Assembly (NCBI GenBank): GCA_032358165.1
Contig: JAALGY010000057.1
Coordinates: 1,116,001 to 1,180,000 of the forward strand
Length of the DNA stretch: 64,000 bases
Direction of reading: 5' to 3'
Source of the DNA: Diplosphaera chodatii
Taxonomy: Eukaryota; Chlorophyta; Trebouxiophyceae; Prasiolales; Stichococcaceae
The notes under the pieces were generated by a model. It did not search any database, had not been told where the DNA came from, and saw only the letters and a list, made by a program, of their open reading frames with translations. Each line of letters starts with the position of its first letter. Position 1 is the stretch's first letter. Of this stretch, positions 22,964 through 34,231 are shown one piece after another. The position numbers were made by a program, and so were the translations under genes.

Positions 22964-23494
22964 GCACATCCCTGCTCCAGTTCGCAGCAGCAGGCATGCA
23001 ACTGCTGCAGGCCACATGCAGCATTGAGTGCAGGATGCTATGGCAGAAGCAAGCTGTGCCCATAGCATGCGTCATACTGACAGCAGGCTAGTCAGCTGCT
23101 TGCAATGGCACTGTCAGCACTTAGCCTGCGGCGCATCTGGGTGCTGTAGGCTGCAAGATGGCTGAGCTTGTGCTCAAAAATGTGAGCTGGGATTGTCTGC
23201 TTCTGGTTTCCAGAGATCGCTAGCACATGGCAAGCGTTGAACAGTGCACAGGGGTCGTGAGTGGCTGATCTTGCTTGCTGAGTCCAATGAACCTGCAAGA
23301 TGTGACGTCAGATCTGCTGAAGTCAAGGACCAATGTCCTTCACATGCAAGCGCTTTGTCAATGCAACATGCTGTGTGACAGTCGCAGTCCGTTGTCTACC
23401 TCCCACCGTGACATTTCGCCCTTGCAGCACGCACAGGAGCATGTGTGCCAAGCTTTCAAAGCTCCTGAACTCCTGACGACCTATGGCAACACCT
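22964..23494. other. Convergent gap between sugar transporter and TCTP
   Basis: No gene supported. It contains the 3' flanks of both genes. Confidence 0.5.
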
Positions 23495-25056
23495 CTAACA
23501 CTTCTCCTCAATCATGGCATACTTTGGATACAGGAATGTTGGTGAGCTACTGCCCTCCGCATAGTAGGCGTACACCATGGTAGACTCGGGGTCCATGCTC
23601 TCGCTGGTGAAGCTGCATAGTAATGCATGACGAAGTGTCATCTTGGATCAGTCAAGGAGATGTCAGACTCGACCGAAGTCGCTGACCTGGTTCTCATGTC
23701 ACAAAACGATGCCATCTCCCAAATCCCATAGCGCCGAACACCCTCAGACATGCTGCAGTCTGCACAATAGATGCATGGCCAAAGGGCAGGCGGCGACTCA
23801 CAATTGGAGGTCCTTGACCTTGCCGAGCAGGAACTTCAGTGCGGGCTGCGACTTGGCCTTGAACTCGTCCTTCTGGTCCTCTGGCAGCTTTTCCAGGACC
23901 TTGGCCAGCCAGGGCTGCGCGCCAGCACAGCACCATGTGGTCATGCACCGCTTACCGCCACATATATCATAACATACGGTCACACCGCTGCAGACAGCGC
24001 TGCAAGCAAAACAATGACGGGCCCGCACGCTCAGGAGGAAAGCCAATTAAACACTGTTGAACTTGCCCCTGTGCACACCTTGAGGTAGCCCATCAGGTCC
24101 TTCTTGTTGTATGAAGGGCCCTCCTGCAGCAAGCATGCAGATGATATCAGCCTCCCCTGCGAACCAGACAGATGCAGGTAGGTGTCAAGCGCAGGAACAG
24201 CACGACGGTGCCGCGGGGTCGCTGACTCGCACCTGAAGCCTGAACGCATCCTGGACGTCCACCACCTTCCTGGCGGTGGAGTCGACGCCCTCTCCCTCGT
24301 CACCACCCTCCGCTGACGGGTTTGCACCGATGTCGATATCCACATCGCCAACCTCCACCCACTGCAGGTCCGAAGCAACGCTGCGTTGGCAGTCAGGGGT
24401 TGAATGGATGCTCCGGCACATGTCGATTCAAAGCAGCATTACAGAACAGAGTCCACCGCGCATGTAAGGACGAGCACACCTTGCCCTCAACCTGTAATGT
24501 AAACATACCCAATGAGGATCCACCACCTCCTCCCCCTTGACGGATGCTGGTGCCATACAACAGACTCGCAAGGCAAAAGCTTATGCCGGTGCAAGCGGCC
24601 TCTCACCGCAAAGAAGAAGCCGTCCTCAACCTCACTGAGGTCGTAAGAATCTGACAGCAGCTCATCACCTGATACCACACATGCTACAGCTGCAGTAACA
24701 CCTCTGTGCATCCGGTGGTTGGCATAAGTGAACTGTCATAACTGACCCAATGCATGCACAGGGACCCCGTTGCCAGCTGACGACACTCATGATCCAGAGT
24801 GCGTGGTTGCGCGAATGATGGTCAGAGGGCTGCGACAGTGAGGGGATGGCAGCAGCGCACCTGTGAGGATATCCTGCAGCACAAAAGAGGTCAACAGTCA
24901 GCGCTTTGTTCACACGCGATCAAATACGGCCCCCATGCAAGGTCGTATGGTGGGATGCAGATCATTTTGGGGCGCAGCACAGTCGAGAGCAGTCCAGACA
25001 GCTCAACCGATCACTACGTGTCACTGTCAACACCCACGCACCTTGTAGATCAACAT
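23495..25056 (-). CDS. TCTP: Translationally controlled tumour protein (TCTP)
   Basis: Small conserved GTPase-regulating, growth-linked protein. Exon order on the minus strand: MLIYK (ATG 25054-25056), a 13-nt micro-exon at 24873-24861 (DILT and part of G), then [21 protein letters not shown] 12-nt micro-exon at 24491-24480 (VEGK) follows, then [20 protein letters not shown] with [11 protein letters not shown]. Next come [30 protein letters not shown] and, last, [18 protein letters not shown] continuing to the C-terminus MIEEKC. The stop is TAG 23495-23497. The order matches the whole TCTP fold, including the NPSAEGGxxEGVD loop signature and the C-terminal EEKC. Both micro-exons have GT-AG borders and restore residues conserved in the family. 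Confidence 0.93.
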
Positions 25057-25710
25057 TGTGCTGTCTGTGACGCGACGCTAGTTCACCTGCAAGGATGCAG
25101 CAGACTAATCAGGAGCTGCAAGCAGCATGCCACTGATGTACATGCAAATTTTGATGCGCCGGCGCTCCTCACCTGGAACAAACCGTATTGCTGCTCGCTT
25201 TGATCAGCAGCTGTGGTACTGACGTCAATATTGTGAGGTTCGACGAGCTGTGCGCACTTGCGCCGGCGCGGAGCATAACCGAGGGCTTGACGTGTGAGGT
25301 TTACTGGCAGGTACCTAAGGGTGCAAGCATGCTCAGAGCACACATACACGCGTTATAACATTGCAAGGATGTCTATCAATCCTTGGACGTATCCATTTGC
25401 AGACGCTCACCTCGTCATCAGAGCATGAGGATGACATTTCGACTTTCAGGTCTGTAGGTGATTGGTGCAAGACAATGAGGTCAACGCTCTTGAAGTGCGC
25501 AGGCTCACGACTGCTGACGTATCCATGATCTGAGCTGGATCAGGGCCGCTATCTGCATCAGCTGTCGCAGCGACCCCTCTCATGCCCAGCTGTATTGCAC
25601 CACAGCATTGAGCGCCAGCCGCAGCTATCATCGCGGGGATGCACATCGCTGCCTGATCAGCTTGCTCTCACGGGCAAGTTCACTTGAGTACGTGGGAACA
25701 GCCAAAGGCA
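25057..25710. promoter_or_regulatory. Divergent region between TCTP and the CLEC16A homologue
   Basis: 654 bp between two start codons in divergent orientation. No protein or RNA gene is seen. It probably contains both promoters and 5' UTRs. The evidence is positional only. Confidence 0.35.
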
Positions 25711-28700
25711 ATGGCGAGCAGCGGGAAGCCCGGGTTTTGGGGCGGGCTGTTTGGCCACACAGCGGCCAGCAGCGAGGGTGACCGCTTCACCCTGGAGGAG
25801 CTGCGGCGCCTGCATGCTGTGCTTACAGAGGAGAAGACCATCACGGGTGCGCTCACAGTCGCAGCAGACACGAGATAAGGATGCATATGCCGACGGTGTC
25901 AAGGCTGGCATTGGTGATGCCTGCAGTAGCTGAACACCTGACCAGCATCATTTCCGTCAATGGCAACAGACAGCAACCGGCAGTTGGTGGTCGAGACTCT
26001 GCGCTCGCTGGCGGAGCTCATGATCTGGGGCGACCAGCATGACACCCGCTTCTTTGACTTCTTTGCGGAGAAGCACCTGCTCAGCCACTTCAACCGCATC
26101 CTGCGACAGCCCGCCAACCGGCGCGGCGAGGTCCCACAGCAGGTGGGATTTGAGTGCTTGCAAGCGCATGTAGCGAGGCGGCATGCTTTCCCTGCAGTCG
26201 AATATTTGCTATGATGTGCAGGGGGCCTCTGCTGGATGGTTGTAGCCTGACTTGACGAGTGTCTCCCTGCACATTCGTTGATATGCAGGTCTTGCAAACA
26301 CTGTCGATCCTGATCCAAAACATCAGGAGCGAGACGGCCATCTTCTACCTGTTTTCTAACAACTACATCAACGAGCTGATCACCACGAGGCTGGTGCGCT
26401 GAGGCTTGCGCAGGACCATACTGGGTAGCTGCAAATCTTCCTGCATAGTTGTCATGATCAGCTCCTCATGCCCTGCAGGACTTCAACGATGACGAGGTTA
26501 TCGGCTATTACATCAACCTGCTGAAGGCGATCAGCCTGAAGTTCACCCGCACGACGGTGCAGTTCTTCTTCGACACCACCGATGCCGACAATGCAGACAC
26601 CTTCCCGCTGTACATAGAGAGCGTCAAGTTCATCCGTCACCGCGATGGCATGGTGAGCGCCACTGTGCTCTGCTGCCTAGATGTTATGGTTGCACGGTGC
26701 TAGATCGGATGCTACAAAGCCCCCTTCAACTCACAACAACAGATGTTACGTGCCGTCAGGTGCGATCAGCAGTGCGGGCGCTCACCCTCAATGTCTACAG
26801 CATCGAGGACCCAAAGGTCCAAACCTTTGTGTGCTCGCCGCCGGCGTCCAGCTACTTTCAGGAACTGGCCATGTCGCTGGTTGAACAATGCCAGGTGTGC
26901 AGCCGTGCAAAATATGTTGCCTGTCTATCATACCCTGGGCAGCTGCTGTGTTTTCACACATACATCAGGATGTCGTGTTCCATAGACACGCTCTGTTGTC
27001 ACGACGCAACACGGGGTGCTGTCACTCGCAGCGGCTGGACAGCGCACTAGCAAGCGTCCAGGAAGGGCGCAGCACTGCCGAGCACCCTGTTGAGGCGGCG
27101 CTCGCAGAGGTGGAGGACCTGCTGTCGTACTGCAACGACATCATTGGCACAGGTGTGTGCCTGGATCCTACGTGTGCTCAGACTGACACCTGGCACCTTT
27201 GTGCGGCACAAACCCTAAATATTGTACTTGGGCCAAGCAGGAGACCAGGCAACGAGGTCTGAGTTGCATAGCATGCCTGCAAACAGGTGTGCAGCGGCTG
27301 GTGCGCATTGTGCTGGAGGCACTCTGGACCAAGTTTGTGGGCCCCGTGCTGCTGTGGCCGCTGCTGTGCCATCGCGGGGCCACGCCGCTGTGGGCGGCCG
27401 GCGGCAAGGGCAGCCAGCGCAGCAACTCGGGCGTCAGTGCATCGGCTGCGAAAGCGGCAGCTGCGCCGACAGCAGCGGACGGCCCAGCAGGCGTCAAGCG
27501 TTCAGTGTCGACCAGGACACAGCTTCCATCAGGTCCAGCCTGCCCTGACCAATTGTATCTTCCCGCCGTGACATCAAGAGGCATGGGCTGCCACCCGAGA
27601 CCTGTGAGGCGTGCAGCGGCAGTGTTGCGTCCCAAACAGTCGTTGTGCTCGCGGCGCAGGTGACACTGGAGCAGTGGGTATCACAGCAGCGCTGCTGGTG
27701 CTGGAGCGGCTGCTGCTGGTCATATCAGAGCGGGCCTTGCTGCGGCCTGTGCTGGTATGCGTGCACTCCTGGGGCGTGTTGTAGTCTCACGTCGTGCTGG
27801 GTGGTCAGGCCCCTGGTGCCATGCCTCGGCTCTCATGCAAGGGTCACACTACTGCACAGGTAGCGCTTCTGGCCGGTGGCCGCGCAGACGTGATGGCACC
27901 ATCTGCTGCCAACATGCCCGCATGGGCGTCAGCGGGCGCCCTGCTGCGGGCGCAGGACTCCCAGAGCCAGGACTATGGGCGGCAGCTGGCCGATGGCGCA
28001 GGCGAGGAGGACGAGGTGCTGCGTCGAAATGAACTGCAGCCCACACTCTTAAATGATGTTGTGCATCAGCAAGCCAACATGCGCCTCCTTGCCACAGAAA
28101 CCCACTGGCACAGCCTAATATTGATACGTTGCACCAAGCGACGTCAGGGTGGACGTCGAACCGCCGCAGGCCGACGAGGATGTGTTGGGCATCGGCGACG
28201 GCAGCCCGTTCTTCTTGGCCCGCCATGCGCGGCGTGTCCTGCAGCTGCAGCCCAGCGCCTACCGTGCGGCGCTCCTGGCGGTGCTGCGCGGAGGCGACGC
28301 TCTGGTCGCCACCGCAGCTGTGCGGGTGCTACTCGCCCTGCTGATGTCGCGGCATGTTGACTCAGCCCTGCTGGACGCTGCAGGTTGGTCTTGCGCCCAG
28401 AGCTCCTGAGCACCACAACGGTTCAATGATCGTCTCTCACTGCCAGCATAGGCAAACCAGGTGCCATCAGAAAATCTGTCAATTCCAGAATTGCCGCTAG
28501 GTGTGCGTGCTGTTGTGCTGCAGGCATGCTGCCTTTCAAGCGGCGGAAACAGCGGGATTTGTTAGATGCCCTGACGGCGCCGCCGCAGCCGTCCTCACGG
28601 CTGACGACCCGCTCCAGCGACATGTTCGAAAGCAGCAGCAGCAGCAGTGAGCCATCAGGGCTGCAGTTTCGCCATGCCTCCGCTGGCAATCAGACAGCCA

Positions 28701-31597
28701 TATCCAGCCTCGTTCCTGATGAGGTGGGTTCCTGGGTCTCTTGCACCGTCACTTGGGGAACACCAGTGGCATCTGTACGTTTGCATATCAGGTTGAGTAT
28801 ACTCATGCGCCACGGATGTTGCTACAGCCCCTCAACTCCTGCTCTGTTTGTCAGGTACAGCCATTGCAGCGGTCATCGAGCGCAGCATCAGGGGCGCAAC
28901 CAGGCAGCAGGCAAGCGCCATCGCCCCGGGCAAATGGCATCGTCGAGCACCTGCAGCAGCGGTCGCAGAGTGGCAACAGCACACCTGCATCAGTCAGCAC
29001 CCCGCACGACGGCGACCAGCGCTGGCAGCCCTTTGGGGGCGGCGGCGACCACCGCGGGTGTGACAAAACTTATTGTTTACAAAGTCCTCCTGTCTGTAAG
29101 CCTGAGCCAATTTGCGTGTCAGCAGGCCACTCCTGAGCAGAAACAGGCGGAGTCTGATGCTGTGCTTGCTGCGGTTGCAGCTCCGCATATGCCTCACAAA
29201 ATGTGGAGGTGCTGAACGCGCTGTGCGGGCTGCTGCCACTGGCCACCATGCCGGTGTCGACACTGTGGACCGTCGGCTGGCTTCTCCTGCAGGTGCTGCA
29301 AATTGAGTCTGCAGCATAGACCCAGGAGCTCGGGCTTGGTATCGTGTGTGTGGGACTCGGCCTTGACAAGTGGTATACAATCAGATGCAGTTGCCCATGT
29401 GAAGCTGGGTAATCTGCCTGTGTTCAGCTGGTGGCACCAAGTGGCGGCGCGGGCTCCAACAGCCATGGCAGCGACGAGGCAGTCGAGCCGAGGAGCATAC
29501 GCAGTGGCAGCCGGGCGGTGGGCTGGGGCGTGCAGCTCAGCTCTCACCAGCGCGAGGTGCTCAGTCAGGCATGGGGCGTGGCGCGGGATGCCGTCATGGA
29601 CCAGATGGGAGGTGTGCACACAGGCCAAGCACTTGCAAACTCCGGGGCTCTCAAGGCACACACCTCCCAGCAGGTTGCAGGAGTTCTCAAGCGGCGTCAA
29701 CCACAGCATTGTGTGTCTGAAACCTGGTCGAAGTGGGACGAGGGCCCCACATTGAACCTGATGACCCCTTGGGACTGTCGTCGTGCCCTGCAGGCATGTG
29801 GTGTGATGCGCTGCCGCTGCTCGTGCACACGGAGTGGCAGAAGGTGCGCACGGGGCTGCGCAGCGTCGGCAACAACTCCACAACAGCCGCCATATCCGCA
29901 TGGATGCAGGTGTGTGACTGCAAACTATTAACAGGTTTTCTCTGCCGGACTCCCTGCTGGGGTTCACACCGCTGTAACACTGCTTGGTCCGTGGGCGTCA
30001 GCATCACATGCCACAGCACCCACTCGGACAGAATCACTTCCATGCATGCTGCACAACACAGGCGGTGCAGGCAGCCCAGGTGGCAGACAGCATGAGCGAG
30101 ACGCGCAACAGCGGGGCCACTGTGTCGCGCCGATCCAACGGGCAGAAGATCAGCACGTCTGCTGCCTCGGCTCGCCTGTTGTGGCAGGTTGCCCTGCGCT
30201 TCATGACGCTCACACAGCTGCAGCAGGTGCACCTCTCCATTCCTTCGTCTTGGAGGTCCATCACTGTGTTGCTTATGCTGCAGCATCCTACATCCTGCTT
30301 GTCAGAACTGATCAATGTGGAGCTCGACAGGCGACACTGTTGATGTACAGCATGCTGCACCGTTGCAACAGGCGCTGGCCAGCTCGAATGGGGAGATACC
30401 GGCGTTGCCAGGCATCCAGCAGACCGAGGAGGTCTCTCAGCGGGCTGCAGAGATCAAGGAGGGCATGGAGGTGGAGCTCACCTCACGTGTCTCCTGTGCT
30501 GGTACGTCTCATTTACACTCCCTGTGCCACTGCACATACTCAGCTCCACAGTGGATGCTGGAGGTGTCACCAGTGGTCTGGTGGCTGTTCAGTTGCGACG
30601 TTGAAGGGCCGCAGGTGATCGCCTACACCAGCTTGCGCAGCTCGTGGAGATCACCTGAGCAGACATGACGCTGCTGCGGTGTCGCTCTTTGCAGTGGCTT
30701 TCGCCCGTGGCGTCGAGCGCAATGTGTACTTTGCAATGGAGGGGCGGCCGGCAGCGGAGCCGGGGTCTGATGCGCCCTCCCCTGCAGCAGTTGTGCGCGC
30801 GGTGCCGGTGGTGCTGCTGGCAGACCAGGGCACACGCCTCAACTCAGGTGCCCGTGTTCGTGGTGACAACCGATCCAGCAGCATCAGCTATGCTTCCTGA
30901 CTCTACTGCCAGTAGCAGCCGCTGTTGCGGCAGAACGTCTGCGTCATAAGGGTCTTGGGTGGCAGACCTCCTGTTGCATTCCTTGCCAGGCATCGTGCTG
31001 TCCGTGGCGCCGCTCATGGGTGCGGACCCGGTTATCGACCCCTCGCACAAGCGCTGGCTGCATGTCCATGTGCGACCGCCAGTACGTGGCCTGCTCAAGG
31101 TGCGCACTCATACTCGCAGGGTCCGCTACAATGAGCACCCCTTGGCTGGCTTCCTGGTATCTGTAGCAGACCTTTGAGTCGCCGTTTGGACACAGGCCCC
31201 CATTGGCTGCGCTGTTCCCTGCCTCCCTTCAATGTCTTTTCCCACCGACTGATGGACCACATCCAGGTGCTGCGGGCGAGCACAGTCGCGAGCATGCACC
31301 GCAACCTGGGCCGGCAGCTTGTGGACGGGCACTGGGTGCTGTCCTTCCCAGACGCCGAGGCGGCGGAAACTGCTCGCAATTTAGTGGACCAGCATCAGGT
31401 GGGGACAATGTCAATGAAGTGGGTCAATGGAGTGATGAAGTGACAGCATCATCCGCTGGCTCTCGACACTTATTCTGTCATTCTGCATCGTCAGTATCTT
31501 ACCTCCGGCTGTTGAGGTGCTGCAGGCGAAGCTCCGGGCGAGCTACTGTGACGCACTCGCCCCGCTGCTGATGCCGGATGACGAGCCGCAGACTTGA
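25711..31597 (+). CDS. CLEC16A: CLEC16A/GOP-1 family protein (plant GFS9/TT9-like), FPL domain
   Basis: ATG 25711 opens [15 protein letters not shown] and [20 protein letters not shown]. The FPL domain follows over several exons: [105 protein letters not shown] and [20 protein letters not shown]. Later exons are looser, with Ser/Ala/Gly-rich insertions, and end [20 protein letters not shown] before TGA 31595-31597. Animal CLEC16A acts in endosome/lysosome maturation and mitophagy. The plant homologue GFS9 is a Golgi-associated trafficking factor. The N-terminal half is sure. Exon borders between about 27 and 31 kb are not all resolved. Confidence 0.85.
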
Positions 31598-32193
31598 GGC
31601 AGGCTGCTCCAGGATATCATGTTCAAGTTCTGGTTTCTTGTGTGAGGGTGTAGGAGAGATGTGAGAGATAGGAGAGATGAGAAAGGGGGTGTGCTCTGCA
31701 CTGGTGGTTCCAAGCTGCGGATGTATATGGCATTATCAGTCGCAGCAGCGCAATGTACCGTGCGTGTACAACTGTTACATATTCTTGCAGCCCGGGTTGT
31801 GCTTGTGATCCGAAACATACCAAGTCAGGATTTCAGAAGGAACGGGTCGCGTATTCCAGGCTGTGGTAAACAGCGTAGCTTGTTGCACACGGCATGGTTT
31901 TGCTCGGTACCAGCGTACAACAGCATCCGTGTTATTGTTCACACAGCAAGCGCCATGACCACTGCACTTTGTGTACTCTACCCAGACAGACCCAGAGGCG
32001 TGGACCACGCTTCACATGTCGGTTCCAGACCCCAGCAGTCACTTGGATATGTTTGCATCACCTGACAGCTGATACAAACAAGTTTGCCGGCAGGCCGCCA
32101 CCGTTTTTGCCCAACAACAGCGGCATGCAGTTGCCGCGCCGCTGATGGTGCAGAGTGCCTTCTGTTGGCGTCCTGAAGCGGCGCTGCTATGCT
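31598..32193. other. Gap with a purine-rich tract
   Basis: No gene supported. A strand-biased purine tract of GAGAGAT-like units lies at about 31640-31690. Confidence 0.5.
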
Positions 32194-33236
32194 ATGTTCC
32201 TACGCAGCGCCCGATGCAGTCCAGCATTGACAACTCGCGGACTGCAGCAATGGCTGCTGCCCCTCCTGATGTGCATAGTTGCCGCAATGCTGCAGTGCGC
32301 CCCAGCGGATGCGCTCAAGCTGCGCCTAGGGGGTGCAAACGAGGAGTGTGTAAGCGAGCATATCAGAGCTCCAAGGTCGTATGTGACCGGCAGCTTTGTA
32401 AGCCTAGAAGGCAGCGGCCTGCCAACTATCATTGGTGGCCGTGCCAGCTACAACCTCCGGGTGAGACGACGTGGGAGTCCCGTGTGGATGAGCAGCAGCT
32501 GGCACTGTTACAATGACATCTTCTGTTGGGAAGATGGACGTACAACTTATGCGGTGCATTGCCGCCGTGCGCAGGTGTTGAACCCGCAGGACCGCGTTAT
32601 TCACACAGTGGCAGACAGGACAGAAGCCAAGTTCAGCTTCAAAGCACGCTACGCTGGCCACTACCGCTTCTGCCTGTCGCTGGCGGAGCACCTCGCCACA
32701 GCCCTGACGCACCATGGACCCAGGTGCGCTTGCAAATGTCCTTGCTTCTTTGGGACAAGTGACCTGGGCACATGACTTTGCTCGCCTGACTTTTGCAGCT
32801 GTTTGAAAGTGTGCACCACTGCAGTGGTCCAATGAATAGTCACGACTGCAGGGACATCCTTTGGGAGATACGCAATGGCCACAGCATCGTGCAGCCTGAG
32901 AAGGGCAGTCCAGCAGAACCGCTGTGGCGGGTACTGAACTCCGTGGAGGCCGATTTAGCCGACTTGAAGTCTAGCGTTACCTACTTTCACAACCGGGACA
33001 GCGGCAATTGCGCAAGTACGGCATGCTGCACTTAGCATGCTTGGATGCATCTGGCACTGCATTGAGTCCGGTAGGCTGAAAATTGTTGCTTCTGGTGTGC
33101 AGCCCAGCTCAGCATCAGCGGCAGGACAATGGGCTGGGCGATTCTCAGATGCCTCGTGCTGCTGGCGGTGGCGCTGTACCAGCTCAGCTTCATCAGGAAG
33201 CTTTTTGACAGGCCCAAGCGGCATATGAGGGTGTGA
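32194..33236 (+). CDS. p24/TMED family GOLD-domain cargo receptor
   Basis: ATG 32194 gives a signal peptide (LLPLLMCIVAAMLQCAPADA) and then the GOLD domain: LKLRLGGANEECVSEHI, VTGSFVSLEG, and, across an intron whose donor follows YNLR, VLNPQDRVIHTVADRTEAKF. This continues SFKARYAGHYRFCLSL, the typical p24 block. Then LFESVHHCSG, a helical region (WRVLNSVEADLADLKSSVTY, matching the p24 coiled coil) and one membrane helix (GWAILRCLVLLAVALYQLSF). The cytosolic tail is IRKLFDRPKRHMRV, and TGA is at 33234-33236. p24 proteins cycle between ER and Golgi in COPI/COPII vesicles. The tail has FDR but no C-terminal KKxx. Family confident, subfamily not. Confidence 0.87.
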
Positions 33237-34231
33237 GCACAATCGATATTACAGCACTGGCATACGGGTCCATCGGACTTGGACAGCAGTCGCGGCTGCC
33301 TTGCAATCTTGAGTGGAAAGTAGAATGGAACGGAATAATGAGTGGGGTGGAGTGGAGTGGGGTAAGTAAGTTGATGAAACCATGGGTCGTGACTCGCACA
33401 AACCCTGGGCAGTCGCGTCATTGTGCGTAATATGATAGCATATATACTTCAGCTGCCTTGCGTCAATTGTATCTGCCTATAAGCACCTGGCGTGTGCAGC
33501 ACTATGGTTGCAAGCCCAGGAAGCCTGCAAGGCAAGCATGAGGTGACGTGCAACAGACGGAGACTCTGTGCCCAAGGGTGCCCGTGATGTTTTCAGCAAA
33601 CACAGGCATAACATGGCATGAGCCGCATGGCACACATATACGGGCATCCTGGGTGCAGGCATCCCTGCCCTGGAGTGAATGGCCAGCGCAGCATGCATCG
33701 AGGCAATGAGAAAGCTCAATCAATCCGCTCCTCTTACACTTGCAAGGCGCGGTCATTCCACTGTGATCAATCTGTGCAGCTCAGCACAGGACTGCGTAGC
33801 CATTGGAGAGCGCCAGGCGCTTCATAGCCACTGCTTCGATCTGTGAGGAGCCGATTGGCAAACGGCGCTCGGCGCGAAGATAGGCCTCTGTATAGCATCG
33901 AAACAGTAGGTGATGTCTATTGTTTAACACTTGATGCTGTCGTGATTCGTATCCTCGCAGTGGCGGCCGGGCACTGCTCATTGGGCACCATGCAGCATCC
34001 CGAGGCAGCAAATCTGTTGCGGCCCTTGTGTCTGCGTCCTTCCTTGAAACCTTTAGCTTTCCGTGACGCATCTGGTGGCGCGGAGGTCGTCCGAAAAGTA
34101 TTAATCCTGGGACACGTGTTGCGGTAGTTGCATGGTTCATTGGCCGCCTGCACTCCACATGGTATGGTCTCTGAACTACGTATGTTTCTGTGGACTGCAG
34201 ATACACGTCTGTGTGAGGACAGGCACACACA
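33237..34231. other. About 1 kb gap between p24 and SGT1
   Basis: No convincing gene. A GGAAT/GAGTGG-rich low-complexity stretch occurs at 33310-33370. Open frames on both strands around 33.5-34.1 kb show no recognised domain. Confidence 0.4.
33310..33370. repeat. Purine-rich GGAAY/GAGTGG simple-sequence stretch
   Basis: Degenerate 5-6 bp units with strong G/A bias on the plus strand, just beyond the p24 stop codon. Confidence 0.6.
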
